In this document: piece after piece, positions 1 through 6,135 of the stretch
Layout: every line of letters starts with the position of its first letter
How positions within the stretch are numbered: position 1 is the stretch's first letter
Assembly: GCA_012974475.1 (NCBI GenBank)
Contig: JAAXQD010000023.1
Location: forward strand, 1-6,682
DNA: 6,682 nucleotides
DNA from: Desulfobacterales bacterium
GTDB lineage: Bacteria > Desulfobacterota > Desulfobacteria > Desulfobacterales > UBA11574
Direction: 5' to 3'
The notes under the pieces: model-generated
The model's database searches: none
Seen by the model: the letters and a program-made list of their open reading frames with translations, nothing else
Told to the model about the DNA's origin: nothing
Program-made: the position numbers and the translations under genes

Positions 1-120
1 CCTCAAACAGCTTGAAATTTTTAACGCATCACCGCTTGAAACACTGGATCCCCAAATGATCAGATATCGCTCACAAAAGACTTTTTACGAGTTTGTCAGG
101 GTTAAATGCCTTAACAAAGA
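1..120. other. 3' flank of pheT, no supported gene
   Basis: This is the sequence downstream of the pheT stop. All three minus-strand frames meet stops within about 45 bases of pheT, and no clear intrinsic terminator is visible; there is only a 5-bp GTTAA/TTAAC pairing without a T run. A plus-strand frame is open from position 2 to a TGA at 179-181, running into the end of pheT. I do not recognise its product, so I do not call it a gene. Confidence 0.5.
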
Positions 121-2541
121 TTATTCGGCCGGCAGGGTGGCATCAAACTTTTCCACCAGGAGCTGGGTCATGCTTTTGTGAATATGATTTATCCGGACAT
201 CTTCCAAAGTTTCATCTAAAGACCTGTAAGTTATTCTCAATGAAACACTTTTTCTTTCTTCAGGAATCGGGGCCCCTTCAAAAACATCGAAAAGGCTTAT
301 GGTTTCCACCAATTCCTCGTCCAGCATTTTAACGTATCGAATAATCTTGTATGTCTCAACGTCCTTATTAATAATAAGGGTAATATCCCTCGATGTTGCC
401 GGATATTTTGGGATGGGCTGGGCGAATTTCTCATCAGATAGTAACTGAATGAGCCTGTCGAGGTCAAGTTCAAAAATAAACGCTGTTTGTTTCAAGTCAT
501 AATTGGCAAGTACTTTAGGGTGCAATTCTCCCACAAGCCCCATGGGCTCGTTTTTAACGAGAATCTGAGCCGTAGCGCCGGGTTTTGTATAAAAACAGGA
601 TGCCGGCGGCATTCGTATGAAGATGGTATTCACAACCCCCAGTTTCCATAGCAGTTGTTCAACCACGCCTTTTAAGTCATAAAAATCAGAATCAATCGCC
701 TTGGAAAACCAGGTCAGATCAATGGCTGTTCCAGTCCAGAGTCCTGAAATCATTTCAAATTCATTCGGCTGCGTATCTTCCTGGCCCGTGTCAATAAAGA
801 CCTTGCCAATCTCAAACAGCTTCAGATTTTTGTTTTGCACCGACAAATTGTACTTCATTGTCTCAAGAAGACCGGGGACAAGAGACGTCCGCATCACCGA
901 TTGATCTTCAGACAGCGGATTTAAGATCCCCACCACCTGCCTTTTGGGATCATCGGGCGCGAGTTCGAGGAGATCGCAGGATCGTTCGCTGACAAAACTG
1001 TAATTTATGGTTTCGTTGAACCCCAGTCCCGTCATCAGGAATTTGATTCGATTTCTGGATTCGATCTTTTTTGACGGATGGGTTGCTTCGGCCGGTATCA
1101 GCGGAAATGTTGTTTCGATATTGTTATAGCCGTATAGCCGTGCAACCTCTTCGGCAATATCTTCAAATCTGGAGATATCGACCCTGCAGGATGGCGGGAT
1201 CACCCGAAGTCGGTCAGGATCTATTTCTTCAACTTCAAATTCAATCGATTTTAAGTAGTTTCCGATATCCTTTATATTGAGATGGGTGCCCAGGTGGCGA
1301 TTTAAATCCTTGTCGTTGAATTCGATGGTTTTTTCAGAAAAAGGATTTGGGTATTCGTCGATGATTCCGTTAACGAGTTTGCCGCCGCCGATTTCGACAA
1401 TGAGTTGTGTTGCACGCTTTAACGCAGTGAGGGTTCCGCCGTGGTCGACCCCCCGTTCGAAACGGTGAGATGCATCGGTATTCAATCCTGTTTTTTTGGA
1501 TGTTTTTCGAATGCAAACCGGGTCAAAATATGCGCTTTCAAGGAGAATCCTTGTGGTGGTGTCTTCGACTTCCGAATTGAGTCCGCCCATTACACCTGCA
1601 AGGGCAACCGGCTTTTCACCATCGCAAATCATCAGCATTTCCGGGTCCAGGCGGCGTTTTTTTCCATCCAGAGTGACAAAGGGTTCATCCTCACCGGCGG
1701 TTCGAACCACAATACGGTTTTCGGCAAGGCGGTCAAAATCAAAGGCATGGAGCGGTTGGCCGGTTTCCATCATTACGAAGTTGGTGATGTCAACGATATT
1801 GTTGATGGGCTTCAACCCCACAGAAACAAGCCGATCCTGAAGCCAGTAAGGAGACGGCCCAACGGTAATATCAAAAATGAGACTGGCGGCATATCTCGGA
1901 CAAAGGTCGGGAGCCATGAGTGTTACAGAGGAATAATTGGAAATATCATCAAAGGATTCAGGCAATAAAATTTCAGGATATGACACCTTTTTGCTCTGGA
2001 ATGCCGCAATTTCGCGAGCCATTCCAATGATGCTGAGGCAGTCGGGTCTGTTGGGCGTGAGGTCTATTTCGAATACAGGGTCTGACAGATCAAGGGCCTT
2101 GTTGAGCGTATCTCCCACCGAAAGATTTTTGCCAAGCTCCATGATGCCGTCACTGTTGATGCCGAGTCCCAATTCGGCTTCGCTGCAGAGCATCCCTTCC
2201 GAAGTCTCTCCCCGGATGATACCTTTTTTAAGGACCGGTCCTTTAGGGAAACACGTGCCGGGCAAAGCACACGGGGCAAGCATATCCTTTTTGGCATTGG
2301 GCGCGCCACAAACAACCGTGATGACGCGCTCACCGACGTCTACACTGCAGAGCTTCAGCTTGTCAGCACTCGGGTGGGGTTCAACGGTTGTTATCCGACC
2401 GATGACAACACGGTTCAAATAATCGTAACGGTCTGAAACAGCTTCAACTTCAAGTCCGGCCATGGTGAGTGCATCCGCCAGATCATTTGGACTCATGTCA
2501 ACGTTAACGTATTCTTTTAACCAGCTTAAACTGACCTTCAT
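121..2541 (-). CDS. pheT: Phenylalanyl-tRNA synthetase beta subunit
   Basis: The beta subunit of cytoplasmic phenylalanyl-tRNA synthetase forms an (alpha-beta)2 enzyme with PheS, binds tRNA-Phe and edits mischarged Tyr-tRNA. At 806 residues it has the usual full bacterial length. The order seen is an N-terminal segment (MKVSLSWLKEYV), an EMAP-type tRNA-binding domain at about 40-150 (VVIGRI, HPSADKL), the B3/B4 editing region at about 210-380, a B5 domain at about 400-480, a catalytic-like core at about 490-690 and a C-terminal ferredoxin-fold anticodon-binding domain at about 713-806. Counterparts of E. coli editing residues are visible: H265 in GQPLHAF, E335 in LLESAYF, and T355/A357 in NTDASHRFERG; GVMGG lies at 316-320. 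The ATG follows the pheS stop by one base, and a weak AAGG lies about 10 bases upstream inside pheS, so translational coupling is likely. Identification is secure. Confidence 0.98.
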   Translation of the reverse strand: MKVSLSWLKEYVNVDMSPNDLADALTMAGLEVEAVSDRYDYLNRVVIGRITTVEPHPSADKLKLCSVDVGERVITVVCGAPNAKKDMLAPCALPGTCFPKGPVLKKGIIRGETSEGMLCSEAELGLGINSDGIMELGKNLSVGDTLNKALDLSDPVFEIDLTPNRPDCLSIIGMAREIAAFQSKKVSYPEILLPESFDDISNYSSVTLMAPDLCPRYAASLIFDITVGPSPYWLQDRLVSVGLKPINNIVDITNFVMMETGQPLHAFDFDRLAENRIVVRTAGEDEPFVTLDGKKRRLDPEMLMICDGEKPVALAGVMGGLNSEVEDTTTRILLESAYFDPVCIRKTSKKTGLNTDASHRFERGVDHGGTLTALKRATQLIVEIGGGKLVNGIIDEYPNPFSEKTIEFNDKDLNRHLGTHLNIKDIGNYLKSIEFEVEEIDPDRLRVIPPSCRVDISRFEDIAEEVARLYGYNNIETTFPLIPAEATHPSKKIESRNRIKFLMTGLGFNETINYSFVSERSCDLLELAPDDPKRQVVGILNPLSEDQSVMRTSLVPGLLETMKYNLSVQNKNLKLFEIGKVFIDTGQEDTQPNEFEMISGLWTGTAIDLTWFSKAIDSDFYDLKGVVEQLLWKLGVVNTIFIRMPPASCFYTKPGATAQILVKNEPMGLVGELHPKVLANYDLKQTAFIFELDLDRLIQLLSDEKFAQPIPKYPATSRDITLIINKDVETYKIIRYVKMLDEELVETISLFDVFEGAPIPEERKSVSLRITYRSLDETLEDVRINHIHKSMTQLLVEKFDATLPAE

Positions 2542-2542
2542 G

Positions 2543-3550
2543 TTAAAACTGCCTTAAAAATCTTAGATCATTTTGAAAGTATTTTCGAATATCGTCAATC
2601 CCGTATTTCAGCATGGCAATCCGTTCTACACCCATTCCGAAAGCAAAACCGGAATAGCGGGTTGTATCGTATCCGACATTTTCAAACACTGCAGGGTGAA
2701 CCATGCCGGAACCGAGAACTTCCAGCCAACCGGTTTTTGAACATACTCTGCATCCATTGCCTTTGCAGATAACGCACCGAATATCGACTTCGGCACTCGG
2801 TTCGGTAAATGGGAAAAAGCTGGGCCTGAATCTGAGGCTGGTCTCTGGGTCGAACATTTGGTGGACAAATGTGGTTAAAATACCTTTAAGATCGCCGAAG
2901 GATATATTTTCATCGACCAGAAGCCCTTCAACCTGATGAAACATGGGCGTGTGCGTTAAATCGGAATCACAACGGTAGACCTTGCCGGGTGAAATTATTC
3001 TTACCGGAGGTTTCTGATTCTCCATGATTCGGGGCTGAGTCGGAGAGGTATGGGTTCGGAGAACGATGTTCTTTGATATATAAAAGGTATCCTGCATATC
3101 TCTTGCAGGGTGATTTTTAGGGATATTCAGCGCTTCGAAGTTGTAATAATCGGTTTCAACCTCAGGCCCTTCAGCAACGTCAAATCCCAGCCGGATAAAA
3201 ATGTTGGTGATCTGCTGGGCAATCTGGGTAATCGGATGCAGAGATCCTTGGGGGACAACTCTTCCGGGAAGCGAAACATCCAACCGGCTATCTGCTTCAT
3301 CAGCGGATGCTTCAAGTTGTTTCAAGGTTTTTTTGAATAATGTTTCAAGGGTTTTTTTGGCCTCATTGGCCTTTTTTCCCGCCTTCGGCCGGATTTCCTT
3401 GGGCAGTTTTGAAACATTCCTTAAATACCGAGTGACCGCTCCCTTTCGGCCCAGATACCGGACAGAAATGGCCTTGATACTTTCAGCGTCAGATGCGTGT
3501 TCGAGCTCCTTGAGCGCTTCTTCTTTAATCTGTTCTATGGTTTTTTCCAA
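2543..3550 (-). CDS. pheS: Phenylalanyl-tRNA synthetase alpha subunit
   Basis: This is the catalytic alpha subunit, a class II synthetase that activates phenylalanine with ATP and transfers it to tRNA-Phe together with PheT. The 335-residue protein has an N-terminal coiled-coil tRNA-binding arm at about 1-90 and then the catalytic domain: HPI near 105, the motif 2 region FHQVEGL at 204-210 and motif 3 GFAFGMGVER at 301-310. A four-cysteine cluster, CxxC-x4-CxxC at C259, C262, C267 and C270, precedes TGW and could bind zinc; similar clusters occur in many bacterial PheS. The start is TTG at 3550-3548. An in-frame TAG lies 12 bases upstream and there is no nearby ATG downstream, so TTG is the best start even though the ribosome site is weak. 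It sits 93 bases after rplT and one base before pheT. Confidence 0.97.
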   Translation of the reverse strand: MEKTIEQIKEEALKELEHASDAESIKAISVRYLGRKGAVTRYLRNVSKLPKEIRPKAGKKANEAKKTLETLFKKTLKQLEASADEADSRLDVSLPGRVVPQGSLHPITQIAQQITNIFIRLGFDVAEGPEVETDYYNFEALNIPKNHPARDMQDTFYISKNIVLRTHTSPTQPRIMENQKPPVRIISPGKVYRCDSDLTHTPMFHQVEGLLVDENISFGDLKGILTTFVHQMFDPETSLRFRPSFFPFTEPSAEVDIRCVICKGNGCRVCSKTGWLEVLGSGMVHPAVFENVGYDTTRYSGFAFGMGVERIAMLKYGIDDIRKYFQNDLRFLRQF

Positions 3551-3643
3551 TTTCGGACTCTATCTATAAAGCATTTCCGAACAAATTTAAGGTCAACAGC
3601 AAAATCCCTTTTGGTTTCTGCGTGTTGCTGATCCGGATTAGGG

Positions 3644-3994
3644 TCATAGCTGTTCTGATGCCAGTTTGGCAATCTGAGTAAAGCCCGATGGATCGGATAT
3701 TGCCAATTCCGCCAGAACTTTTCGGTCCAGCTCAACACTGGCAATCTTCAATCCGTGTACGAATTTGCTGTAAGATAGATTGTTCATCCGGGCGGCCGCA
3801 TTGATCCTGGCAATCCAGAGTCTCCGGAAGTCACGCTTGCGAACTCTGCGATCCCGGTAAGCATACATCAGCGCCTTATCTACGGCATCAGCTGCTGTAC
3901 GAAATAATTTGCTGCGGCCTCCACGATATCCTTTGGCTAATTTTAGAACCTTTTTTCTACGTTTTCTTGCTTTAAAACCTCTTTTTACTCGCAT
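3644..3994 (-). CDS. rplT: 50S ribosomal protein L20
   Basis: L20 is an early-assembly protein that binds 23S rRNA in the large ribosomal subunit. In E. coli and Bacillus it also represses its own operon by binding the leader or intergenic mRNA. The 116-residue product has the usual length. It begins MRVKRGFKARKRRKKVLKLAKGY, a very basic extension, and contains the family signature from K53 to R69 (core LWIARINAAAR), followed by the globular end with GVELDRK-like VELDRKVLAELA at 87-98. The ATG has a good ribosome site, AGGAG seven bases upstream, and follows the rpmI stop by 32 bases, so the two are surely co-transcribed. The conserved RNA-binding part looks intact, consistent with a regulator of the structured leader before rpmI. 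Confidence 0.98.
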   Translation of the reverse strand: MRVKRGFKARKRRKKVLKLAKGYRGGRSKLFRTAADAVDKALMYAYRDRRVRKRDFRRLWIARINAAARMNNLSYSKFVHGLKIASVELDRKVLAELAISDPSGFTQIAKLASEQL

Positions 3995-4026
3995 GGATTT
4001 TCTCCTAAAAGGTTATGTCAAATCAG

Positions 4027-4224
4027 TTACCCATTGGGGAGTAACAGTTTGATTGCCTTCATATTGTCTTTGTCAATGATTTGGCTTTTCCTTAAACCAC
4101 GTTTTCGTTTGGTGGTTTTTTTGGTTAACATATGACTTGCATGGGACTTGGCAAAGACGAATTTGCCTTTACCTGTTTTTTTAAAACGCTTTGCTGCTGC
4201 GCGATTTGTTTTTATTTTCGGCAT
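4027..4224 (-). CDS. rpmI: 50S ribosomal protein L35
   Basis: L35 is a small, very basic protein of the large ribosomal subunit. The 65 residues match the usual family length, with the typical start MPKIKTNRAAAKRFKKTGKGK and the ends of the family pattern: SHxSH-like SHASHMLTKKTTKRKRGLRK, and a tail with MKAIKLLLPNG. The ATG at 4224 is preceded by GGAGAGG with an 8-base spacer, a sound ribosome site. The gene lies between infC and rplT, in the conserved order. The 204-base gap from infC contains a candidate promoter and two strong hairpins that probably regulate this gene and, through it, rplT. Confidence 0.98.
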   Translation of the reverse strand: MPKIKTNRAAAKRFKKTGKGKFVFAKSHASHMLTKKTTKRKRGLRKSQIIDKDNMKAIKLLLPNG

Positions 4225-4232
4225 TTTTTTAT

Positions 4233-4298
4233 CCTCTCCGATGGTTCAAATATAGATGGCGTGAACCATAGACAGATCCCAGCCCACGCCATCTATAT
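4233..4298 (-). promoter_or_regulatory. rpmI leader hairpin 2 next to the ribosome site
   Basis: A perfect 14-bp inverted repeat pairs 4250-4263 (ATATAGATGGCGTG on plus) with 4285-4298, enclosing a 21-base loop. On the transcribed minus strand the hairpin ends 10 bases before the rpmI ribosome site GGAGAGG (4239-4233). The end of the loop plus the first two bases of the 3' arm (ATGGTTCA, minus 4269-4262) are complementary to TGAACCAT (minus 4248-4241), directly beside the ribosome site. The second pairing is incompatible with the closed top of hairpin 2, because only one to three bases would link it across a 14-bp stem. The two may therefore be alternative states. Position and form fit an L20-responsive operator by analogy with E. 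coli and Bacillus leaders, but sequence identity to those is not claimed. Confidence 0.55.
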
Positions 4299-4316
4299 AA
4301 ACAGAATATATTAAAC

Positions 4317-4356
4317 ATTATTGATGAATTCGCAACACATCGAATTCATCAATGGT
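4317..4356 (-). promoter_or_regulatory. rpmI leader hairpin 1 in the infC-rpmI gap
   Basis: A perfect 12-bp inverted repeat (TTGATGAATTCG at 4321-4332, complement at 4341-4352) encloses an 8-base loop. It extends outward by A-T at 4320/4353, two G-T wobbles, and A-T at 4317/4356. On the minus transcript no T tract follows, so it is not a standard intrinsic terminator. It could be a processing site (long duplexes attract RNase III), an anti-terminator element, or part of a ribosomal protein binding site. An AACCAT at minus 4357-4352 overlaps its outer edge and could compete for the ATGGTT in the loop of hairpin 2. Confidence 0.55.
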
Positions 4357-4385
4357 TAACTGACGCTTACCCAATGATAAACAGG

Positions 4386-4415
4386 TTTTTATTATTTGCA
4401 ATAACGGGTTGTCAA
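4386..4415 (-). promoter_or_regulatory. Candidate promoter for rpmI-rplT-pheST
   Basis: On the minus strand a perfect TTGACA (4415-4410) lies just past the infC stop. An 18-base spacer leads to TAAAAA (4391-4386), which matches four of six -10 positions; ATAAAA with a 17-base spacer and TAATAA with 15 are alternatives. Transcription from here would give a leader of roughly 150 bases containing both hairpins before rpmI. The -35 is strong and the -10 weak, so I hold this as probable at best. Confidence 0.4.
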
Positions 4416-4428
4416 GACACAATTATTT

Positions 4429-4974
4429 TTATACAGGCTTGGGTGCCAGGACCATCATCATGGTGCGGCCTTCAATCTTGGGATACTGTTCAACCGATGC
4501 AATCTCTTCTGTTTCCTGAACAATCTTTTCGAGCAGTTTTCGGCCCTGCTGGGTGAGTGTAATTTCTCGGCCCCTGAAAATGACGGTTACCTTGACTTTA
4601 TCCTTTCGATTGATGAACTTTTTGATATGACCGATTTTTGTATTAAGGTCGTGCTCACCCGTCTTTGGACGCACCTTTATTTCTTTGAGCTGAAATGTGG
4701 TTTGTTTCTTTTTGGCCTCCTGTTTTTTCTTGGTCAGTTCATATTTGTAACGGCCGTAATCCATGATTTTGCAAACAGGAGGATCAGCGTTCGGTGAAAT
4801 TTCCACCAGATCAAGGCCAAAATCATTGGCAACAGCAATTGCTTTGTAAGTCGGTATAACACCGATCTGATTGCCGTCAGGATCGATGACTCGAACCTCT
4901 TTTGCTCTTATATTTCTGTTGATGTTTATTCTATTTGATCGGCTTCCCCGATTTGTACGTCTCGAAATAGCTAT
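4429..4974 (-). CDS. infC: Translation initiation factor IF-3
   Basis: IF-3 binds the 30S subunit, prevents subunit joining and rejects non-canonical start codons. From the chosen start the product is 181 residues (E. coli has 180): N-terminal domain to about 75, with INRNIRAKEVRVID and LVEISPNADPPVCKIMDYG; the family signature at 69-79 (KIMDYGRYKYE); a basic linker helix at about 80-93 (KKKQEAKKKQ); and the C-terminal domain with KEIKVRP, HDLNTKI, KVTVIFRGRE and the end MMMVLAPKP. The frame is open further up, with ATG at 5007 and GTG at 5013. However, AGGAGGTGA sits inside that extension (4987-4979), seven bases before ATA (4974-4972) and thirteen before ATT (4968-4966). I choose ATA, with ATT as alternative. 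A rare start here would allow IF-3 autorepression, as known for the AUU start in E. coli. thrS, often upstream, is absent from this window. Confidence 0.95.
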   Translation of the reverse strand: MAISRRTNRGSRSNRININRNIRAKEVRVIDPDGNQIGVIPTYKAIAVANDFGLDLVEISPNADPPVCKIMDYGRYKYELTKKKQEAKKKQTTFQLKEIKVRPKTGEHDLNTKIGHIKKFINRKDKVKVTVIFRGREITLTQQGRKLLEKIVQETEEIASVEQYPKIEGRTMMMVLAPKPV

Positions 4975-4989
4975 ATCTTCACCTCCTAA
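4966..4989 (-). promoter_or_regulatory. Strong infC ribosome site before ATA/ATT starts
   Basis: The minus strand reads TTAGGAGGTGA (4989-4979), matching the complement of the usual 16S 3' tail at ten of eleven positions. Seven bases separate AGGAGG from ATA and thirteen from ATT, both in the infC frame; no ATG, GTG or TTG occurs at a suitable distance downstream. Such a site within a coding region by chance is unlikely, so it decides the start. Confidence 0.75.
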
Positions 4990-5111
4990 GCCATAAATTG
5001 TTGCCATTCTCACTCACACGGAATCGCAGGAGAACCCTTTATTTTATAAAGATATTCCATGTAAGGCATTACAAACGTAAAGTGAAGTCTGAAATATATA
5101 AAAACCCTAAT

Positions 5112-5137
5112 AAATGCAAGAAAAAAATGCAAGAAAA
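5112..5137. repeat. 13-bp tandem duplication
   Basis: AAATGCAAGAAAA occurs twice with no gap (5112-5124 and 5125-5137). The match stops exactly at both outer edges. It lies between the deaminase gene and infC, about 140 bases upstream of the proposed infC start. It may be a replication-slippage product or a paired binding site; nothing else supports a function. Confidence 0.7.
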
Positions 5138-5251
5138 TAAAACCCAGCCGGCTCCGCTTCGCTCCTCAACCGGTGTGTTGGAATAATGGGGTGTTAAAAA
5201 ATTGGATTCAAACTCTCCCAACGATTCTTCAGGCAGTGCCATAACTCTCTG

Positions 5252-5276
5252 ACCTGGCCCTGAGGACCAGGTTTTT
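5252..5276 (+). terminator. Terminator-like hairpin facing right
   Basis: ACCTGG (5252-5257) pairs with CCAGGT (5267-5272), with two further C-G pairs inside after one mismatch and a 3-base loop; a run of five T follows at 5272-5276 on the plus strand. Read on minus the T run precedes the hairpin, so it would not work as an intrinsic terminator for the deaminase gene. No plus-strand gene is seen here. Confidence 0.3.
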
Positions 5277-5310
5277 AACAACCCAATAAATCGCCGTAAA
5301 AGGGCATGTG

Positions 5311-5335
5311 ATTTTCCGCTTCAGGCGGATAAAAT
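5311..5335 (-). terminator. Hairpin just downstream of the deaminase gene
   Basis: ATTTTCCGC and GCGGATAAAAT on plus can pair as ATTTT/AAAAT and CCGC/GCGG with a two-base bulge and a 5-base loop. It starts 11 bases after the deaminase stop on minus. The T run on the minus side is interrupted (ATTTT is part of the stem, and CCCTTTT comes 6 bases later), so termination is plausible but weak. Confidence 0.3.
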
Positions 5336-5345
5336 TTCCGGGACG

Positions 5346-5849
5346 TCATGGTTGCCTGAGTGTGTAGTCTGCTAAAAGGCTTCCTTGCCAGTAAGAATTT
5401 TCAGAATTATTGAAAAAGGCCTGGAAAAGTTCCAGGCTCTCTTTTCGTAAAATGTTCGGAACAACCGAGATTCGACTGTTTGTGTAAAGGGGCATCAAAT
5501 TTTTCAAATCGCAGCTCAAGCCGCCGCCCATGACGTCTTCGTAGGCATATACAATTTCGCTGATACCGCTTAAAATGAGAGCTCCCAGGCACATGAGGCA
5601 GGGCTCCAGTGTGGTGAAAAGGGCGATTCTCTTGTCATCCCTATGGATCTCCAAGTCGGCCAGACGCTTCAATGCAATCATTTCTGCATGGTCGATCTCA
5701 TTGGGGATATTTCCGGCGGTACCCTTTCTGGCACCGGTTGTCAGAATCCGGTCTTCATGGACCACCACACACCCCACCGGAAATTCCCCGGCGGATAAGG
5801 CGTTTTTTGCCTGGTTTAAAGCCTTTTTCATGAAATGTTCATAGTCCAT
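5346..5849 (-). CDS. TadA-like zinc nucleoside/nucleobase deaminase
   Basis: This is a member of the cytidine deaminase-like fold that hydrolyses an amino group using zinc. From ATG at 5849 it has 167 residues, the length of tRNA adenosine deaminases. The zinc and catalytic set is complete: H54-A-E56 (DHAEMIAL), and C84/C87 in TLEPCLMCLGAL; FPVGCVVV lies at about 24-31. It differs from classic TadA by lacking the NDPT-like residues before HAE and by having AYEDVMGGG where TadA usually has a DxKxGA-like segment. I therefore do not assign tRNA A34 editing: guanine, cytosine or another nucleoside deaminase is equally possible. A TTG at 5861 would add four residues, but it lies in a 16-bp palindrome; neither start has a clear ribosome site. 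It stands alone, 371 bases from infC, in the same direction. Confidence 0.9.
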   Translation of the reverse strand: MDYEHFMKKALNQAKNALSAGEFPVGCVVVHEDRILTTGARKGTAGNIPNEIDHAEMIALKRLADLEIHRDDKRIALFTTLEPCLMCLGALILSGISEIVYAYEDVMGGGLSCDLKNLMPLYTNSRISVVPNILRKESLELFQAFFNNSENSYWQGSLLADYTLRQP

Positions 5850-5858
5850 AAGATAAGC

Positions 5859-5874
5859 CAATATTTAAATATTG
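5859..5874. promoter_or_regulatory. Perfect 16-bp palindrome at the deaminase start
   Basis: CAATATTTAAATATTG is its own reverse complement. It ends ten bases before the ATG at 5849 and covers the alternative TTG at 5861. It could be an operator for a dimeric regulator, or the AT-rich core of a promoter. The place is suggestive but no consensus was recognised. Confidence 0.35.
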
Positions 5875-5885
5875 ATTTTATCCTG

Positions 5886-5918
5886 AAAAACCTGGTTCTT
5901 TGGGTCAGTCGAAGAACC
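5886..5918 (-). terminator. Candidate terminator before the deaminase gene
   Basis: On minus, GGTTCTT (5918-5912) pairs with AAGAACC (5900-5894) around an 11-base loop, then AGG and five T (5890-5886). It would end transcripts coming from the HsdR_N-like gene about 40 bases before the deaminase start. The loop is long and three bases separate stem and T run, so efficiency is uncertain; the hairpin may also belong to the repeat-rich intergenic element next to it. Confidence 0.4.
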
Positions 5919-5951
5919 CGAGCATCGAGGGCCAGAGCTCTCCGACGATGT

Positions 5952-6116
5952 CTTGGAATTTGGTGTCTTAAATCACAAATCCCAAGCACCAAATTACAAA
6001 TAAATCTCAAATTCCAAATTCCAAACCGTTTCAAAGCGATTGTTTTTTTTGTTTGGGATTTTGAATTTCGGTCATTGTTTTTTGTTTGTTTTTTGGGATT
6101 TGTTTTTTGGAATTTC
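5952..6116. repeat. Inverted cluster of AAATTCCAA / CAAATCCCAA words
   Basis: The left part carries CAAATCCCAA (5976-5985), AAATTCCAA (6009-6017) and a further copy directly after it; the right part carries their reverse complements TTGGGATTTG (6093-6102) and TTGGAATTT (6107-6115), plus a looser TTTGGGATTTTGAATTTC at 6052-6069. TTGGAATTT also occurs at 5954-5962, and AATTTGGTG (5957-5965) pairs with CACCAAATT (5987-5995) around 21 bases. The short words recur in both orientations in one non-coding gap, so this looks like a dispersed intergenic repeat. I recall such sequences from Desulfobacterota genomes, but cannot verify that here. Confidence 0.55.
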
Positions 6117-6135
6117 AATAATTCAGTGAACTATC

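Larger units (their letters stand above)
4975..5345. other. AT-rich gap between deaminase gene and infC
   Basis: No supported gene lies in this 371-base stretch. It holds the infC upstream region, including a possible -10 (TATAAA/TAAAAT around 5048-5041 on minus, within a CTTTAT/ATAAAG inverted repeat) but no convincing -35; a 13-bp tandem duplication; a GC-rich patch at about 5144-5172 with two CCGG sites; a stretch on plus of GTTGGAATAATGGGGTGTT-like sequence (5178-5196) that resembles degenerate intergenic repeats; and two hairpins. A 70-codon minus frame (5281-5069, TTG start) has low-complexity, frame-ambiguous composition and no ribosome site, so I reject it. Confidence 0.6.

Noticed and set aside
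1441..2422. Plus-strand frames of 175 and 161 codons
   Set aside because: They are antisense to highly conserved parts of pheT and have no recognisable domains or ribosome sites.
4241..4298. A true H-type pseudoknot in the rpmI leader
   Set aside because: Only one to three bases would have to cross a 14-bp stem, which is sterically unlikely; an alternative-pairing switch explains the same complementarity better.
4317..4356. Hairpin 1 as an intrinsic terminator after infC
   Set aside because: No T run follows it on the minus transcript, and the genes downstream normally form one operon with infC.
5239..5275. Possible signal recognition particle RNA, because CCAGGTCAG appears on the minus strand
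   Set aside because: The essential GGAAG and AGCA loop motifs of bacterial SRP RNA are missing and the flanks do not form the long terminal helix.
5069..5281. 70-codon minus-strand frame with a TTG start and a hydrophobic C-terminal stretch
   Set aside because: No ribosome site; it crosses the hairpin, the GC-rich patch and the tandem duplication, and the composition is that of repeat-like DNA rather than a protein gene.
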